Positions 48,531 to 59,080 of a stretch of DNA of 64,000 nucleotides are shown one piece after another; positions within the stretch are counted from its first letter, which is position 1; the number at the start of each line of letters is the position of its first letter. This DNA comes from Bufo bufo. Lineage: Eukaryota > Chordata > Amphibia > Anura > Bufonidae. The notes below the pieces were generated by a model that saw only the letters and a program-made list of their open reading frames with translations, had not been told where the DNA came from and searched no databases. Location: NCBI RefSeq assembly GCF_905171765.1, contig NC_053392.1, positions 35,224,956 through 35,288,955 of the forward strand. Direction: 5' to 3'. The translations under genes were made by a program, and so were the position numbers.

Positions 48531-49895
48531 CAGTTGCAAGAAAAAGTATGTGAACCCTTTGGAAGGATATGGATTTCTGCACAAATTGGTCATCAAATGT
48601 GATCTGATCTTCATCTAAGTCACAACAGTAGACTATCGCTGTCTGCTTAAACTAATAACACACAAAGAATTAAATGTTACCATGTTTTTATTGAACACAC
48701 CATGTAAACATTCACAGTGCAGGTGTAAAAAGTATGTGAACCCCTAGACTAATGACATCTCCAAGAGCTAATTGGAGTGAGGTGTCAGCCAACTGGAGTC
48801 CAATCAATGAGATGAGATTGGAGGTGTTGGTTACAGCTGCCCTGCCCTATAAAAAACACACACCAGTTCTGGGTTTGCTTTTCACAAGAAGCATTGCCTG
48901 ATGTGATTGATGCCTCGAACAAAAGAGCTCTCAGAAGACCTACAATTAAGAATTGTTGACTTGCATAAAGCTGGAAAGGGTTATAAAAGTATCTCCAAAA
49001 GCCTTGCTTTTCATCAGTCCACGGTAAGACAAATTGTCTATAAATGGAGAAAGTTCAGCACTGCTGCTACTCTCCCTAGGAGTGGCCGTCCTATAAAGAT
49101 GACTGCAAGAGAACAGCGCAGACTGCTCAATGAGGTGAAGAAGAATCCTAGAGTGTCAGCTAAAGACTTACAAAAGTCCCTGGCATATGCTAACATCCCT
49201 GTTAGCGATTCTACGATATGTAAAACACTAAACAAGAATGGATTTCATGGGAGGATACCACAGAGGAAGCCACTGCTGTCCAAAAAAAACATTGCTGCAC
49301 ATTTACAGTTTGCACAAGAGCACCTGGATGTTCCACAGCAGTACTGGCAAAATGTTCTGTGGACAGATGAAACCAAAGTTGAGTTGTTTGGAAGAAACAC
49401 ACAACACTATGTGTGGAGAAAAAGAGGCACAGCACACCAACATCAAAACCTCATCTCAACTGTGAAGTATGGTGGTGGGGGCATCATGGTTTGGGGCTGC
49501 TTTGCTGCGTCAGGGCCTGCACGGATTTCTATCATCTAAGGAAAAATTAATTCCCAAGCATATCAAGACATTTTGCAGGAGAACTTAAGGCCATCTGTCC
49601 ACCAGTTGAAGCTCAACAGAAGATGGGTGTTGCAACAGGACAACGACCCAAAGCAAAGAAGTAAATCAACAACAGAATGGCTTAAACAGAAGAAAATGCG
49701 CCTTCTGGAGTGGCCCAGTCAGAGTCCTGACCTCAACCCGATTGAGATTCTGTGGCATGACCTCAAGAAAGCGATTCACACCAGACATCCCAAGAATATT
49801 GCTGAACTGAAACAGTTCTGTAAAGAGGAATGGTCAAGAATTACTCCTGACCGTTGTGCACGTCTTATCTGCAACTACAGGAAACGTTTGGTTGG
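48531..49895 (+). mobile_element. Tc1-like transposon, 3'-truncated
   Basis: Left end CAGTTGCAAGAAAAAGTATG follows TA (48529-48530). No matching right end exists: transposase text passes near 49890 directly into hAT repeat sequence (TTATTAGCCGTTGTGTGGTG). The sequence before the left end (TATTAGCCCTTGTGCGGTGC) is the same hAT repeat, so the right end was probably lost by deletion or recombination between repeat copies. Confidence 0.88.
48910..49895 (+). pseudogene. Tc1 transposase, one stop and lost C-terminus
   Basis: Starts [20 protein letters not shown]; helix-turn-helix [23 protein letters not shown] linker. First Asp in VLWTDETKVEL, Gly-rich GGGGIMVWG, a TAA at 49537-49539 after RISII (probably GAA to TAA), then continuous frame through LQQDNDPKQRSK (second Asp) and [11 protein letters not shown] (Glu), DD34E. 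The last residues (LLAVVW) come from the flanking hAT repeat. Asn-Asp-Pro-Lys after the second Asp is typical of the salmonid/frog Tc1 group. Confidence 0.9.
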
Positions 49896-50450
49896 TTTAT
49901 TAGCCGTTGTGTGGTGAAGTGGGAAAATTACAGCCCTTTTTTGCATGTATTTGTGGCAAAAATATATATTATTTACCGTTCAGTGGTGAAGTTCCATTGT
50001 ACTACAGCCATTTACGGGGTGTATTAATAGGATAGATACATACGTCCTATTAGCCGTTCTGTGGTAAAATGTGATTGTTATATATTTTTTTTTGGGGTGT
50101 ATTAATAGGAAAAAGAATACATCTTATTAGCCGGTCTGCAGTGAATCAACATTGTTATACAGCCATTGTTGTGGTGTATTAATGGGAAAAATAAGTACAT
50201 GTTATTAGCCGTTCTGCGGTGCATTTATATTGTCATACAGACATTGTTGCGCTGTATTAATAGCAAAAATAAGTATGTGTAATTAGCTGTTCTGCGGTGA
50301 ATTTACATTGTCATTCAGTGGTGAAATTTTTTGGTGATACAGCCTTTTTTGGGGAAAATTGGTCGATGAATGTAGACTTTCCTCTGTAGGGACTGAGTAC
50401 TTGCGTCGATTAGCCATTCAGTGATGAAATTTGTTTGTGATACAGCCTTT
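49896..50450. repeat. ~80-bp tandem repeat inside the second hAT
   Basis: About six units marked by TTAGCCGTTCTGTGGTGAA and GGTGTATTAATAGG, at about 49900, 50047, 50128, 50202 and 50282. Confidence 0.78.
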
Positions 50451-50939
50451 TTTGGAAAAATTGGTCAGTAGCTATCATCAAGGACAATATATGTCCTTTA
50501 TGGCCCACTGGGTAAATGTGGTTCCTGCCCAGCTACACCAGCAACTTGGCCAGGTGACGCCGCTTCCGCCTCCACGTTCTCACGCCATTGGTCCTCAACA
50601 ATGTCTGCCTCTGCCTTCTCATCCTCCACCGTGTCCTAAGCCTCCACTGCAGGGACAATTCACAGTGCTCCTCCAGCATACCACATGTGCAGGGCACGGG
50701 AGTATCACGCGCCCATACCTCTTACATCCAGCGACGTCTCCTTCGATGTAGATGTTCTCTGTCCTCGTCTTCTCCTTTCAGACCAGACCACCATTTTTAC
50801 ACCGTTTTTAATCTCTGCAGTTTGACGAAAAAAAAAAAAATCTTAGTTTACTACTTTTCCATTATCCTACCATCTTCTGGACAAAGCATCCTACTACCCC
50901 AATACTGTGCCCTGTGGTCCCCAATAGTGCCCCCAATAT

Positions 50940-51524
50940 TGTGCCAGTATCAAGTGCCAACCGCCCCGTGTGCCAGTATCAAGTGCCAACCGCCCCGTGT
51001 GCCAGTATCAAGTGCCAACTGCCCCCCCTCATTTTCCAGTATCAAGTGCCAACTCCCCCCCCTCATTTTCCAGTATCAAGTGTCAAACTTACCCCACCAT
51101 TTTCCAGTATCAAGTGCCAACCTTCCCCCCCTCATTTTCCAGTATCAAGTGCCAACCTTCCCCCCCTCATTTTCCAGTATCAAGTGCTGACCCCCCCTCA
51201 TTTTCCAGTATCAAGTGCCAACCTTCTCCCCCCCTCATTTTCCAGTATCAAGTGCCAACTCCCCCCCCCCTCATTTTCCAGTATCAAGTGCCAACCTTCC
51301 CCCCCTCATTTTCCAGTATCAAGTGCCAACCTTCCCCCTCCCCCCCCTCATTTTCCAGTATCAAGTGCCAACCTCCCCCCCCCCCCATTTTCCAGTATCA
51401 AGTGCCAAACGTCCCCCTCCCCCCCTCATTTTCCAGTATCAAGTGCCAACCTTCACCCCCCCATTTTCCAGTATCAAGTGCCAACCTCCCCCCCTCATTT
51501 TCCAGTATCAAGTGCCAACTCCCC
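50940..51524. repeat. ~33-bp minisatellite (left part), inside hAT
   Basis: Unit TCATTTTCCAGTATCAAGTG then CCAACCTTCCCCCC, with variable C-run length (26-38 bp). Split by the solo LTR and continued at 52374-52700. Confidence 0.93.
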
Positions 51525-52373
51525 TGTGGCGAAACCAACCTCGCCACTGGGTTTCGGAGGGGCCTGGCTACCAGCCTCTTGCCTCAGGATTATGGCCCAT
51601 ACTAACTTTAAAGGAGAAGACAGACCGGCTGCACAGCTTAAATCTGTCTTTGGAATTGTATTTTATGTTATGTGAGGGTACCCAGATAGCTAATTTTATT
51701 GTATTTGTGTAGTCTGAGTGCCATTCACGTAATAATATGCACTCAGACTTGAGCTATCTGGGGATATGTTAAATGTCTGTGTTTACTGTAAGGGTTGTGA
51801 CATTGCATGTTTGAATGGTGATTTCTATCCTGTTGTCCCCACATGTGTATTGGCGATTTCCCTTTGTCTTGAGAGATAATTGAATTACTCCTCGGGTGTC
51901 TCCAGGGCAGAGAGGAGGAAACCATGATGCATATCTGTCCTGTGTCACAGTCTTCCTTCTGGTCCCCTAGGGGCGTGTCCACCAGATGGGGACCTGCATA
52001 AATACGGGCGAGTAGCCCTCAATAAAGAGTGCCTGTTTTATCCTTCATCATGTTGAGGCTGGTGTTTGGGTAACTGATCGACACTGGGGGATTGCTATAC
52101 GCTGAAGATTTGCTATACTCCCCTGGCTTTACTACTAGCTCTTGTAAGAGCTGTTCCTGCTCTCTGGTTTTAGGAGAGGTTCACCCACTGGAGCCTGGAG
52201 CCTTTTCGTAGATCCAGGGTGGGTAGGAGACGGTGAGACCTCAACCAAGCTTCGGCGGTTCGAGGGGTCTGCAGTGCGTTCAGGTGTCAAGTGGAGTGCT
52301 TGGAGTCCTCGGAAAGCACTAGGAGCATCTATCAAGGGAGGTACCCGGTCGGGGTGCCAGGAGATCCGTTACA
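51525..52373 (+). mobile_element. Solo LTR of an LTR retroelement
   Basis: 849 bp beginning TGTGGCGAAACCAACC and ending GATCCGTTACA, with a 5-bp duplication TCCCC (51520-51524, 52374-52378). A CTCAATAAAGAGTGCC polyadenylation-like region lies at about 52020, giving the plus orientation. No internal coding region, so it is a recombined solo LTR. Whether gypsy-type or retroviral in origin cannot be told from the LTR alone. It divides the minisatellite. Confidence 0.88.
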
Positions 52374-52700
52374 TCCCCCCCTCATTTTCCAGTATCAAGT
52401 GCCAACCTTCCCCCTCCCCCCCTCATTTTCCAGTATCAAGTGACAACCTTCCCCGTCCCCCCCTCATTTTCCAGTATCAAGTGACAACCTCCCCCCCCAT
52501 TTTCCAGTATCAAGTGCCAACCTTCCCCCTCCCCCTCTCATTTTCCAGTATCAACTGCCAACCTTCCCCCCCTCATTTTCCAGTATCAAGTGCCAACTCC
52601 CCCCCTCATTTTCCAGTATCAAGTGCCAACCTTCCCCCCCCCTCATTTTCCTGTATCAAGTGCCAACTCCCCCCCCCCCTCATTTTCCAGTATCAAGTGC
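52374..52700. repeat. ~33-bp minisatellite (right part)
   Basis: Continuation of the array at 50940-51524 beyond the solo LTR, same TTTTCCAGTATCAAGTGCCA unit. Confidence 0.92.
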
Positions 52701-52812
52701 CTCCTCATGTCCCAGTAAAGTCCAGTATTAAAAAAATAAAATAAACCCTTATACTTATCTCCTTAGCAGCGATGCAGGCCTCTTCTGGCCTGTGTCCCGC
52801 GCTGTACAGCTC

Positions 52813-52842
52813 AGGCGGCGCGATGACGTCATCGCGCCGCCT
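52813..52842. repeat. Perfect 30-bp palindrome with CRE core
   Basis: AGGCGGCGCGATGAC and its exact reverse complement meet at the centre, creating TGACGTCA (CRE/ATF consensus). GC-rich. First of three palindromes in about 110 bp. Confidence 0.9.
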
Positions 52843-52849
52843 GCATTGC

Positions 52850-52915
52850 TCTGATAGGCTGCCGGCACAAGGCCCGCAGCCTATCAGAGGAACAGGGAAG
52901 GGAGGCGCCTCCCTC
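52850..52915. repeat. Two further GC-rich inverted repeats
   Basis: CTGATAGGCTGC / GCAGCCTATCAG (12-base stem, about 52850-52887), then AGGGAGGCGCCTCCCT (16-bp palindrome, about 52899-52914). Confidence 0.85.
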
Positions 52916-52944
52916 CCCTGCCTGGCCGCAGCACGCCACTGTGT

Positions 52945-53600
52945 TCAATCTGGTTGTAAAGTGGTTCCTGAAGTCTTCCACCCATCTGCAAGACATCCTA
53001 AAAATGGCCAGGAAACTTTTCATGCACTTCAGCCACTCGTACACCGCCAAGCACACCCTCCTTGAGCTGCAGCAGTAGAACGGCATCCCCCAACATAGGC
53101 TGATATGCAACGTTTCCACCAGTTGGAATTCCACCCTCCATATGTTGGACCGACTATACAAACAGAGAAAGGCCATAAACAACTTCTTTATGATCCAAGC
53201 GGACAGGAGCACTCCTCTATCTAACTTCGATGTTAGCCAGTGGCAGCTCATGCGTGACACCTGCCGTTTGCTCAGGCCCTTTGAGAAGGCCACTTTATTT
53301 GTCAGTCGCCAGGACTACGGGATGAAGAACGTCATTCCACTGATTCATATCCTGTAAAAGATTCTGGTAAATCTGTCTGGTCAGGGGACTGGAGATGTGG
53401 TGCCTTCATCTCACGGCCACATGAGCCCTGTGGGGGCTGAACTGGAAGAGGAGGGGGAGGACATTGGAGCACAAGCAATGTGTAGTGAAATGGGTGGTTT
53501 TGTACACGTGACAGGAGAGGAGGAGCAGCCGGAGGAGTGAGAGGGAGATGAGGAAGACGAGGCAGATGACCCAGGCACACCGTGGCAGTATGCAGTGGAG
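52945..53600 (+). pseudogene. hAT transposase fragment
   Basis: Plus-strand reading gives FNLVVKWFLKSSTHLQDILK, an interrupted LLELQQ segment with a TAG, NVSTSWNSTLHMLDRLYKQR (the WNST..ML signature), and LLRPFEKATLFVSRQ. An acidic stretch (EEEGEDIG, EEDEADDPG) follows. Several stops. The BED finger and C-terminal dimerisation domain are not recognised nearby. Confidence 0.82.
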
Positions 53601-54425
53601 ATGGAGGCAGGGAGTCCCTCCGAGTCACTTGCGCAAATTGTCCGATGCATGCTCTCTTGCTTGGGTAGTGACAGCCGAATTGTCACCATTCGCCAGAGTG
53701 ATGACTACTGTATGGTCCCATCAGAATTGGCTTGTGATTTGGTAGCCAAAAGCAGGAGTGGGTACAAAACACAGAAGACATGCAAATATTCCATCCACGT
53801 GTTTTCTCTGTTTTGGATCCACTCCTGTTTTTTTTTGGCATTAGCAATACTGATTCATTACTGAACAAATGCTGACCGAGTAAAGGCGGATGGTCCACAG
53901 GCAGGATCTGTTTTTTGGGGGTATTGTTCTGATGGATCAGAGGAAGGGCAAAATGATCAGTGACATCAACACAAATTTACTTCTCACACCCTCTCAGCTC
54001 TGTCGGGCGGGGGAAGGGGGCTCTACATAGAACAGGTTCTGTAGACATCTATGTGGAATCAGCTGACGACGGTGTAAAAGGAGTGCGCATCTTTTTGGCG
54101 CTAACATCGACCTGTAAGGCTGAGTTCATACTTGAGTTATTTGGTCAGTTTTGGCCCCGTGACTGCCCAAATAAGTGAAGTGTGCAGTGATTCTAAGAGC
54201 GACGCCTGTCATCTGCATGTCATATGGATTTACAGTATTATTTCACTACCACAGCAGACTCCCTATGCGTGTTACTGCAAGGCACAGTGTTCTACACCAC
54301 TATAAAGGCTCTCTGCAGCCAGGAAATAGCCGTTTTTTATCGCAATTCGGATCAAATCTTTTCGAAAAATTTGGTGAACCAGCCAAATCGAGTTTTTACA
54401 TTTTTTTCTCATCTCTAGCAATTAC

Positions 54426-54912
54426 TAAGCTTCAGAGAGTGGACTGAAGAACGCTGTGATTCTGCTTGCTTTCCATGGCCAGGACTGGATGCACATTGAA
54501 TAATTCATACTGTACCTACATGTGAAAAAGATTTATGGCTTCAGGTGTTGACCTCTCCCACCTTCTGCTCTCCTGACACCATGCGCAGTAAATCGATCTC
54601 AAGCTAAATTACAGGGATACAGTGGTAGAGTGTGTAAGGCATTTATAAAACAATTTATATTATGGATTAACTCCCTTGAGGGCAACATTCCCTTGACCCC
54701 CATTGTCTGAAGGGTTGCTATGCTTGTGTTGGTTTCTGGATGGAAGTCTATGAGAGTTATGGAAAGTGCACAATACTGCTTTACCAAAAAGAAAGTCGTG
54801 TACTAAAGAGGACAGGTGTTTGACAGGATTCTTCTGCAGTGCTACACGGGTTTCAAGGCCTTTAAAAGGTTACGTTACACAATCTCTAGGCCGGAGAAGA
54901 GTCCACACCATA
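54426..54912. other. Intergenic, nothing recognised
   Basis: No feature identified between the hAT and the next Tc1. Confidence 0.4.
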
Positions 54913-56487
54913 CAGGTTCTTCTCAAAAAATTAGCATATTGTGATAAAGTTCATTATTTTCTGTAATGTACTGATAAACATTAGACTTTCATATATTTTA
55001 GATTCATTACACACAACTGAAGTAGTTCAAGCCTTTTCTTGTTTTAATATTGATGATTTTGGCATACAGCTCATGAAAACCCAAAATTCCTATCTCAAAA
55101 AATTAGCATATCATGAAAAGGTTCTCTAAACGAGCTATTAACCTAATCATCTGAATCAACTAATTAACTCTAAACACCTGCAAAAGATTCCTGAGGCTTT
55201 TAAAAACTCCCAGCCTGGGTCATTACTCAAAACCGCAATCATGGGTAAGACTGCCGACCTGACTGCTGTCCAGAAGGCCATCATTGACACCCTCAAGCAA
55301 GAGGGTAAGACACAGAAAGAAATTTCTGAACGAATAGGCTGTTCCCAGAGTGCTGTATCAAGGCACCTCAGTGGGCAGTCTGTGGGAAGGAAAAAGTGTG
55401 GCAGAAAACGCTGCACAACGAGAAGAGGTGACCGGACCCTGAGGAAGATTGTGGAGAAGGACCGATTCCAGACCTTGGGGGACCTGCGGAATCCACCGTG
55501 TACAGGCGTGTGCAGGAAATGGGCTACGGTGCCGCATTCCCCAGGTCAAGCCACTTTTGAACCAGAAACAGCGGCAGAAGCGCCTGACCTGGGCTACAGA
55601 GAAGCAGCACTGGACTGTTGCTCAGTGGTCCAAAGTACTTTTTTCGGATGAAAGCAAATTTTGCATGTCATTCGGAAATCAAGGTGCCAGAGTCTGGAGG
55701 AAGACTGGGGAGAGGGAAATGCCAAAATGCCTGAAGTCCAGTGTCAAGTACCCACAGACAGTGATGGTCTGGGGTGCCATGTCAGCTGCTGGTGTTGGTC
55801 CACTGTGTTTTATCAAGGGCAGGGTCAATGCAGCTAGCTATCAGGAGATTTTGGAGCACTTCATGCTTCCATCTGCTGAAAAGCTTTATGGAGATGAAGA
55901 TTTCATTTTTCAGCACGACCTGGCACCTGCTCACAGTGCCAAAACCACTGGTAAATGGTTTACTGACCATGGCATTACTGTGCTCAATTGGCCTGCCAAC
56001 TCTCCTGACCTGAACCCCATAGAGAATCTGTGGGATATTGGGAAGAGAAAGTTGAGAGACGCAAGACCCAACACTCTGGATGAGCTTAAGGCCGCTATCG
56101 AAGCATCCTGGGCCTCCATAACACCTCAGCAGTGCCACAGGCTGATTGCCTCCATGCCACGCCGCATTGAAGCAGTCATTTCTGCAAAAGGATTCCCGAC
56201 CAAGTATTGAGTGCATAACTGAACTTACTTATTTGAAGGTTGACTTTTTTTGTATTAAAAACACTTTTCTTTTATTGGTCGGATGAAATATGCTAATTTT
56301 TTGAGATAGGAATTTTGGGTTTTCATGAGCTGTATGCCAAAATCATCAATATTAAAACAAGAAAAGGCTTGAACTACTTCAGTTGTGTGTAATGAATGTA
56401 AAATATATGAAAGTCTAATGTTTATCAGTACATTACAGAAAATAATGAACTTTATCACAATATGCAAATTCTTTTTAGAAGAACCTG
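54913..56487 (+). mobile_element. Tc1-like transposon with ~200-bp inverted repeats
   Basis: 1575 bp, ends CAGGTTCTTCTCAAAAAATT / GAAGAACCTG, TA at 54911-54912 and 56488-56489. Inverted repeats extend about 200 bp, with CTCAAAAAATTAGCATAT motifs at the outer and inner end of the left repeat, the IR/DR arrangement known from Sleeping Beauty-like elements. The outer motif of the right repeat is mutated (GCAAATTCTTTTTAG). Confidence 0.94.
55241..56210 (+). pseudogene. Tc1 transposase with deletion/frameshift
   Basis: Starts MGKTADLTAVQKAIIDTLKQ, helix-turn-helix QKEISERIGCSQSAVSRHL. After RFQTLGDLRN at about 55490 the frame shifts and a short segment usual in relatives is missing. The second frame then continues MGYRCRIPQ-like text (encoded GNGLRCRIPQVKP) through Asp in LFSDESKF, GYVMVWG-type TVMVWGAMS, Asp in IFQHDLAPAH and Glu in [11 protein letters not shown] (DD34E) to FPTKY at 56210. 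Core intact but disconnected from the DNA-binding domain. Confidence 0.9.
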
Positions 56488-56489
56488 TA

Positions 56490-56999
56490 TTTAATTCATT
56501 TAATTCAATTCCATCCCTGCTTAGTTTAGCTACACCCATGATTGGTAGAGTTAAACTGGGTCAAGTTCTTCTGTTGACCAACCAAACCTGCCATGATTGT
56601 GAAGACATATACTGCAGACTCTAACACACAGTAAGAATGTTCTTCAGAAGAACATGCTTTTCTTACAGACGCTACAAACCCGAAGAGAAGAAAAATTTAA
56701 TTCCTCAACATCTCCGGCTTCATTTTTATGTGCCGGTTCTATTCCCCTGGTTTTACACGCAAGGCTTCACATGAAGCTAATATGACTTATGCTATTGAGA
56801 TATGTCCAGAATGAACAAACAGGAAAATTCAATTTTTGTACTCACCCCTGCCTACTTCAACATGTCCATCTCATCAGCAATATTGGTCCCCGTTTGCATG
56901 ATCTATAAGGATTTGTACTGACATAAAGTATTATCTTCAGAATAATCTAACTACAGGATTTGTTTATAATGATGGGAATTGAGTGGTATTACATTAACT
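56490..56999. other. Intergenic, nothing recognised
   Basis: No feature identified. Confidence 0.4.
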
Positions 57000-57722
57000 A
57001 CATCATACTCCAGAGCTGCATTCCCTATTCTGCTAGTAAATATTTGAAACACCAAGCTTATGGACAAAGCAGAATAGTGAGTGCAGCTCTGGAGTATAAT
57101 ACAGGATGTAACTCAGGATCAGTACAGGATAAGTAATGTAATGTATGTACACAGTGACTGCACCAGCAGAATAGTGAGTGCAGCTCTGGAGTATAATACA
57201 GGATGTAACTCAGGATCAGTACAGGATATGTAATGTAATGTATGTACACAGTGACTGCACCAGCAGAATAGTGAGTGCAGCTCTGGAGTATAATATAGGA
57301 TGTAACTCAGGATCAGTACAGGATAAGTAATGTAATGTATGTACACAGTGACTGCACCAGCAGAATAGTGAGTGCAGCTCTGGAGTATAATACAGGATGT
57401 AACTCAGGATCAGTACAGGATAAGTAATGTATATACACAGTGACTGCACCAGCAGAATAGTGAGTGCAGCTCTGCAGTATAATACAGGATGTAACTCAGG
57501 ATCAGTACAGGATAAGTAATGTATGTACACAGCGACTGCACCAGCAGAATAGTGAGTGCAGCTCTGCAGTATAATACAGGATGTAACTCAGGATCAGTAC
57601 AGGAAAAGTAATGTAATGTATGTACACAATGACTGCACCAGCAGAATAGTGAGTGCAGCTCTGGGGTATAATACAGGATGTAACTGAGGACTAGTACAGG
57701 ATAAGTAACGTATGTACACAGT
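57000..57722. repeat. 97-bp minisatellite, array 2 (left part)
   Basis: Same unit as 30947-32221, about seven copies from 57062. The left edge (57003-57034) is an inverted partial unit, CATACTCCAGAGCTGCATTC, head-to-head with the array. The array is interrupted at 57723 by a MITE and resumes at 59017-59080. Confidence 0.94.
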
Positions 57723-58101
57723 GGGCCAGATTTATCATTAGCTCAGGTCAGAATAATGGAGTGAAAAGTCCCTAAAACTGCGCACAAATTTGCAACTTTT
57801 TTCTGCTCTGCACTATGCTCGCCAGTTTTCTGAAAGTGGGCGTGTTTTCTTATGTAAATTAATCTCTATACAGATTTACTGTTGGGACTATTTAAAAAGT
57901 CGCAAAAAAGTCGCAATTTCACTCCAGTGAGGACCATGCTTATCTTATGAAACTTTTTAATAGAACATGCGACTTTTTCATAAAAACGTGCGACTTTTTC
58001 GTAAAGATGTGCGACTTTTGTAAAGCTGCTTACTGACGGATAAACTGCTACCGTCAAACCACATTTATTACAGTCTTAAAGGGCTGACTTGGCTAAAACT
58101 G

Positions 58102-58948
58102 GAAAAGGATTTAGGAAAACTAGAAGAATGGTCAGAACTCTGGAAACTGAAATTTAATGTGGATAAGTGCAAGATAATGCACCTGGGGCGTAAAAACCCA
58201 AGGGCAGAATATAGAATATTTGACACAGTCCTGACCTCAGTATCTGAGGAAAGGGATTTAGGAGTAATTATTTCAGAAGACTTAAAGGTGGGAAGACAAT
58301 GTAATAGAGCAGCACGAAATGCCAGCAGAATGCTTGGATGTATAGGGAGAGGTATAAGCAGTAGAAAGAGTGAAGTGCTTATGCCGCTGTACAGAACACT
58401 GGTGAGACCTCACTTGGAGTATTGTGCGCAGTACTGGAGGCCATATCTCCAGAAGGATATAGATACTCTAGAGAGAGTTCAGAGAAGAGCTACTGAACTA
58501 GTACATGGATTGCAGGATAAAACTTACCAGGAAAGGTTAAAGGACCTTAATATGTATAGCTTGGAAGAAAGACGAGACAGAGGGGATATGATAGAAACTT
58601 TTAAATACATAAAGGAAATCAACTCGGTAAAGGAGGAGAGCATATTTAAAAGAAGAAAAACTACCACAAGAGGACACAGTTTTAAATTAGAGGGGCAAAG
58701 GTTTAAAAGTAATATAAGGAAGTATTACTTTACTGAGAGAGTAGTGGATGCATGGAATAGCCTTCCTGCAGAAGTGGTAGCTGCAAATACAGTGAAGGGG
58801 TTTAAGCATGCATGGGATAGGCATAAGGCCATCCTTCTTATAAGATAGGGTCGGGGGCTATAGATAGTATTCAGTATATTGGGCAGACTGGATGGGCCAA
58901 ATGGTTCTTATCTGCCGACACATTCTATGTTTCTATGTTTCTATGTTT
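58102..58948 (+). mobile_element. 5'-truncated CR1-type LINE
   Basis: Ends in ATTCTATGTTTCTATG tandem octamers, the usual CR1 3' terminus. Target duplication CTAAAACTG at 58093-58101 and 58949-58957. Contains only the RT C-terminus and a short 3' UTR (GGGCAGACTGGATGGGCCAA). Inserted in the MITE 57723-59013. Confidence 0.9.
58103..58848 (+). pseudogene. CR1 ORF2 C-terminal fragment, frame open
   Basis: About 248 codons open from the truncation point: KLEEWSELWKLKFNVDKCKI, MHLGRKNPRAEYRI, SEERDLGVIISEDLKV, LVRPHLEYCAQYWRP, RVQRRATELV, EERRDRGDMIETFKYIK, TTRGHSFKLEGQRF, RVVDAWNSLPAEVV. This is the RT thumb and C-terminus of CR1/jockey-group LINEs; catalytic motifs (FADD) lie upstream and are absent. 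The open frame suggests a young insertion. Confidence 0.9.
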
Positions 58949-59016
58949 CTAAAACTGACTTTAGCCATATGTGAAAGTGGAGTGAGCTGTCAGAGTCATG
59001 ATAAATCTGGCCCAGT

Positions 59017-59080
59017 AACTCCACCAGCAGAATAGAGAGTGCAGCTCTGGAGCATCATACATGATGTAACTCAGCATCAA
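59017..59080. repeat. 97-bp minisatellite, array 2 (right part)
   Basis: ACTCCACCAGCAGAATAGAG and GCAGCTCTGGAGCAT continue the array beyond the MITE. Confidence 0.85.

Larger units (their letters stand above)
47921..54417 (+). mobile_element. Second large hAT transposon with multiple nested insertions
   Basis: 6497 bp, ends TAGAGATGAGCGAA and TTCTCATCTCTA (inverted TAGAGATGAGAA). Target duplication GTAATTAC (47913-47920) / GCAATTAC (54418-54425), 7 of 8. Contains plus-strand hAT transposase remnants (about 52940-53600), a truncated Tc1, internal tandem repeats, a solo LTR and a MITE fragment near 53740-53870. A different subfamily from 3737-9569 but with the same terminal pattern. Confidence 0.88.
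57723..59013. mobile_element. MITE with GGGCCAGATTTATCA ends, carrying a LINE
   Basis: Ends GGGCCAGATTTATCAT / ATGATAAATCTGGCCC, 3-bp duplication AGT (57720-57722, 59014-59016) within the 97-bp unit. About 435 bp without the nested CR1. No own coding capacity. Confidence 0.88.

Noticed and set aside
50914..51712. Pro-rich frames with SSIKCQ/FQYQVP repeats
   Set aside because: Translation of the ~33-bp C-rich minisatellite and the adjoining LTR.
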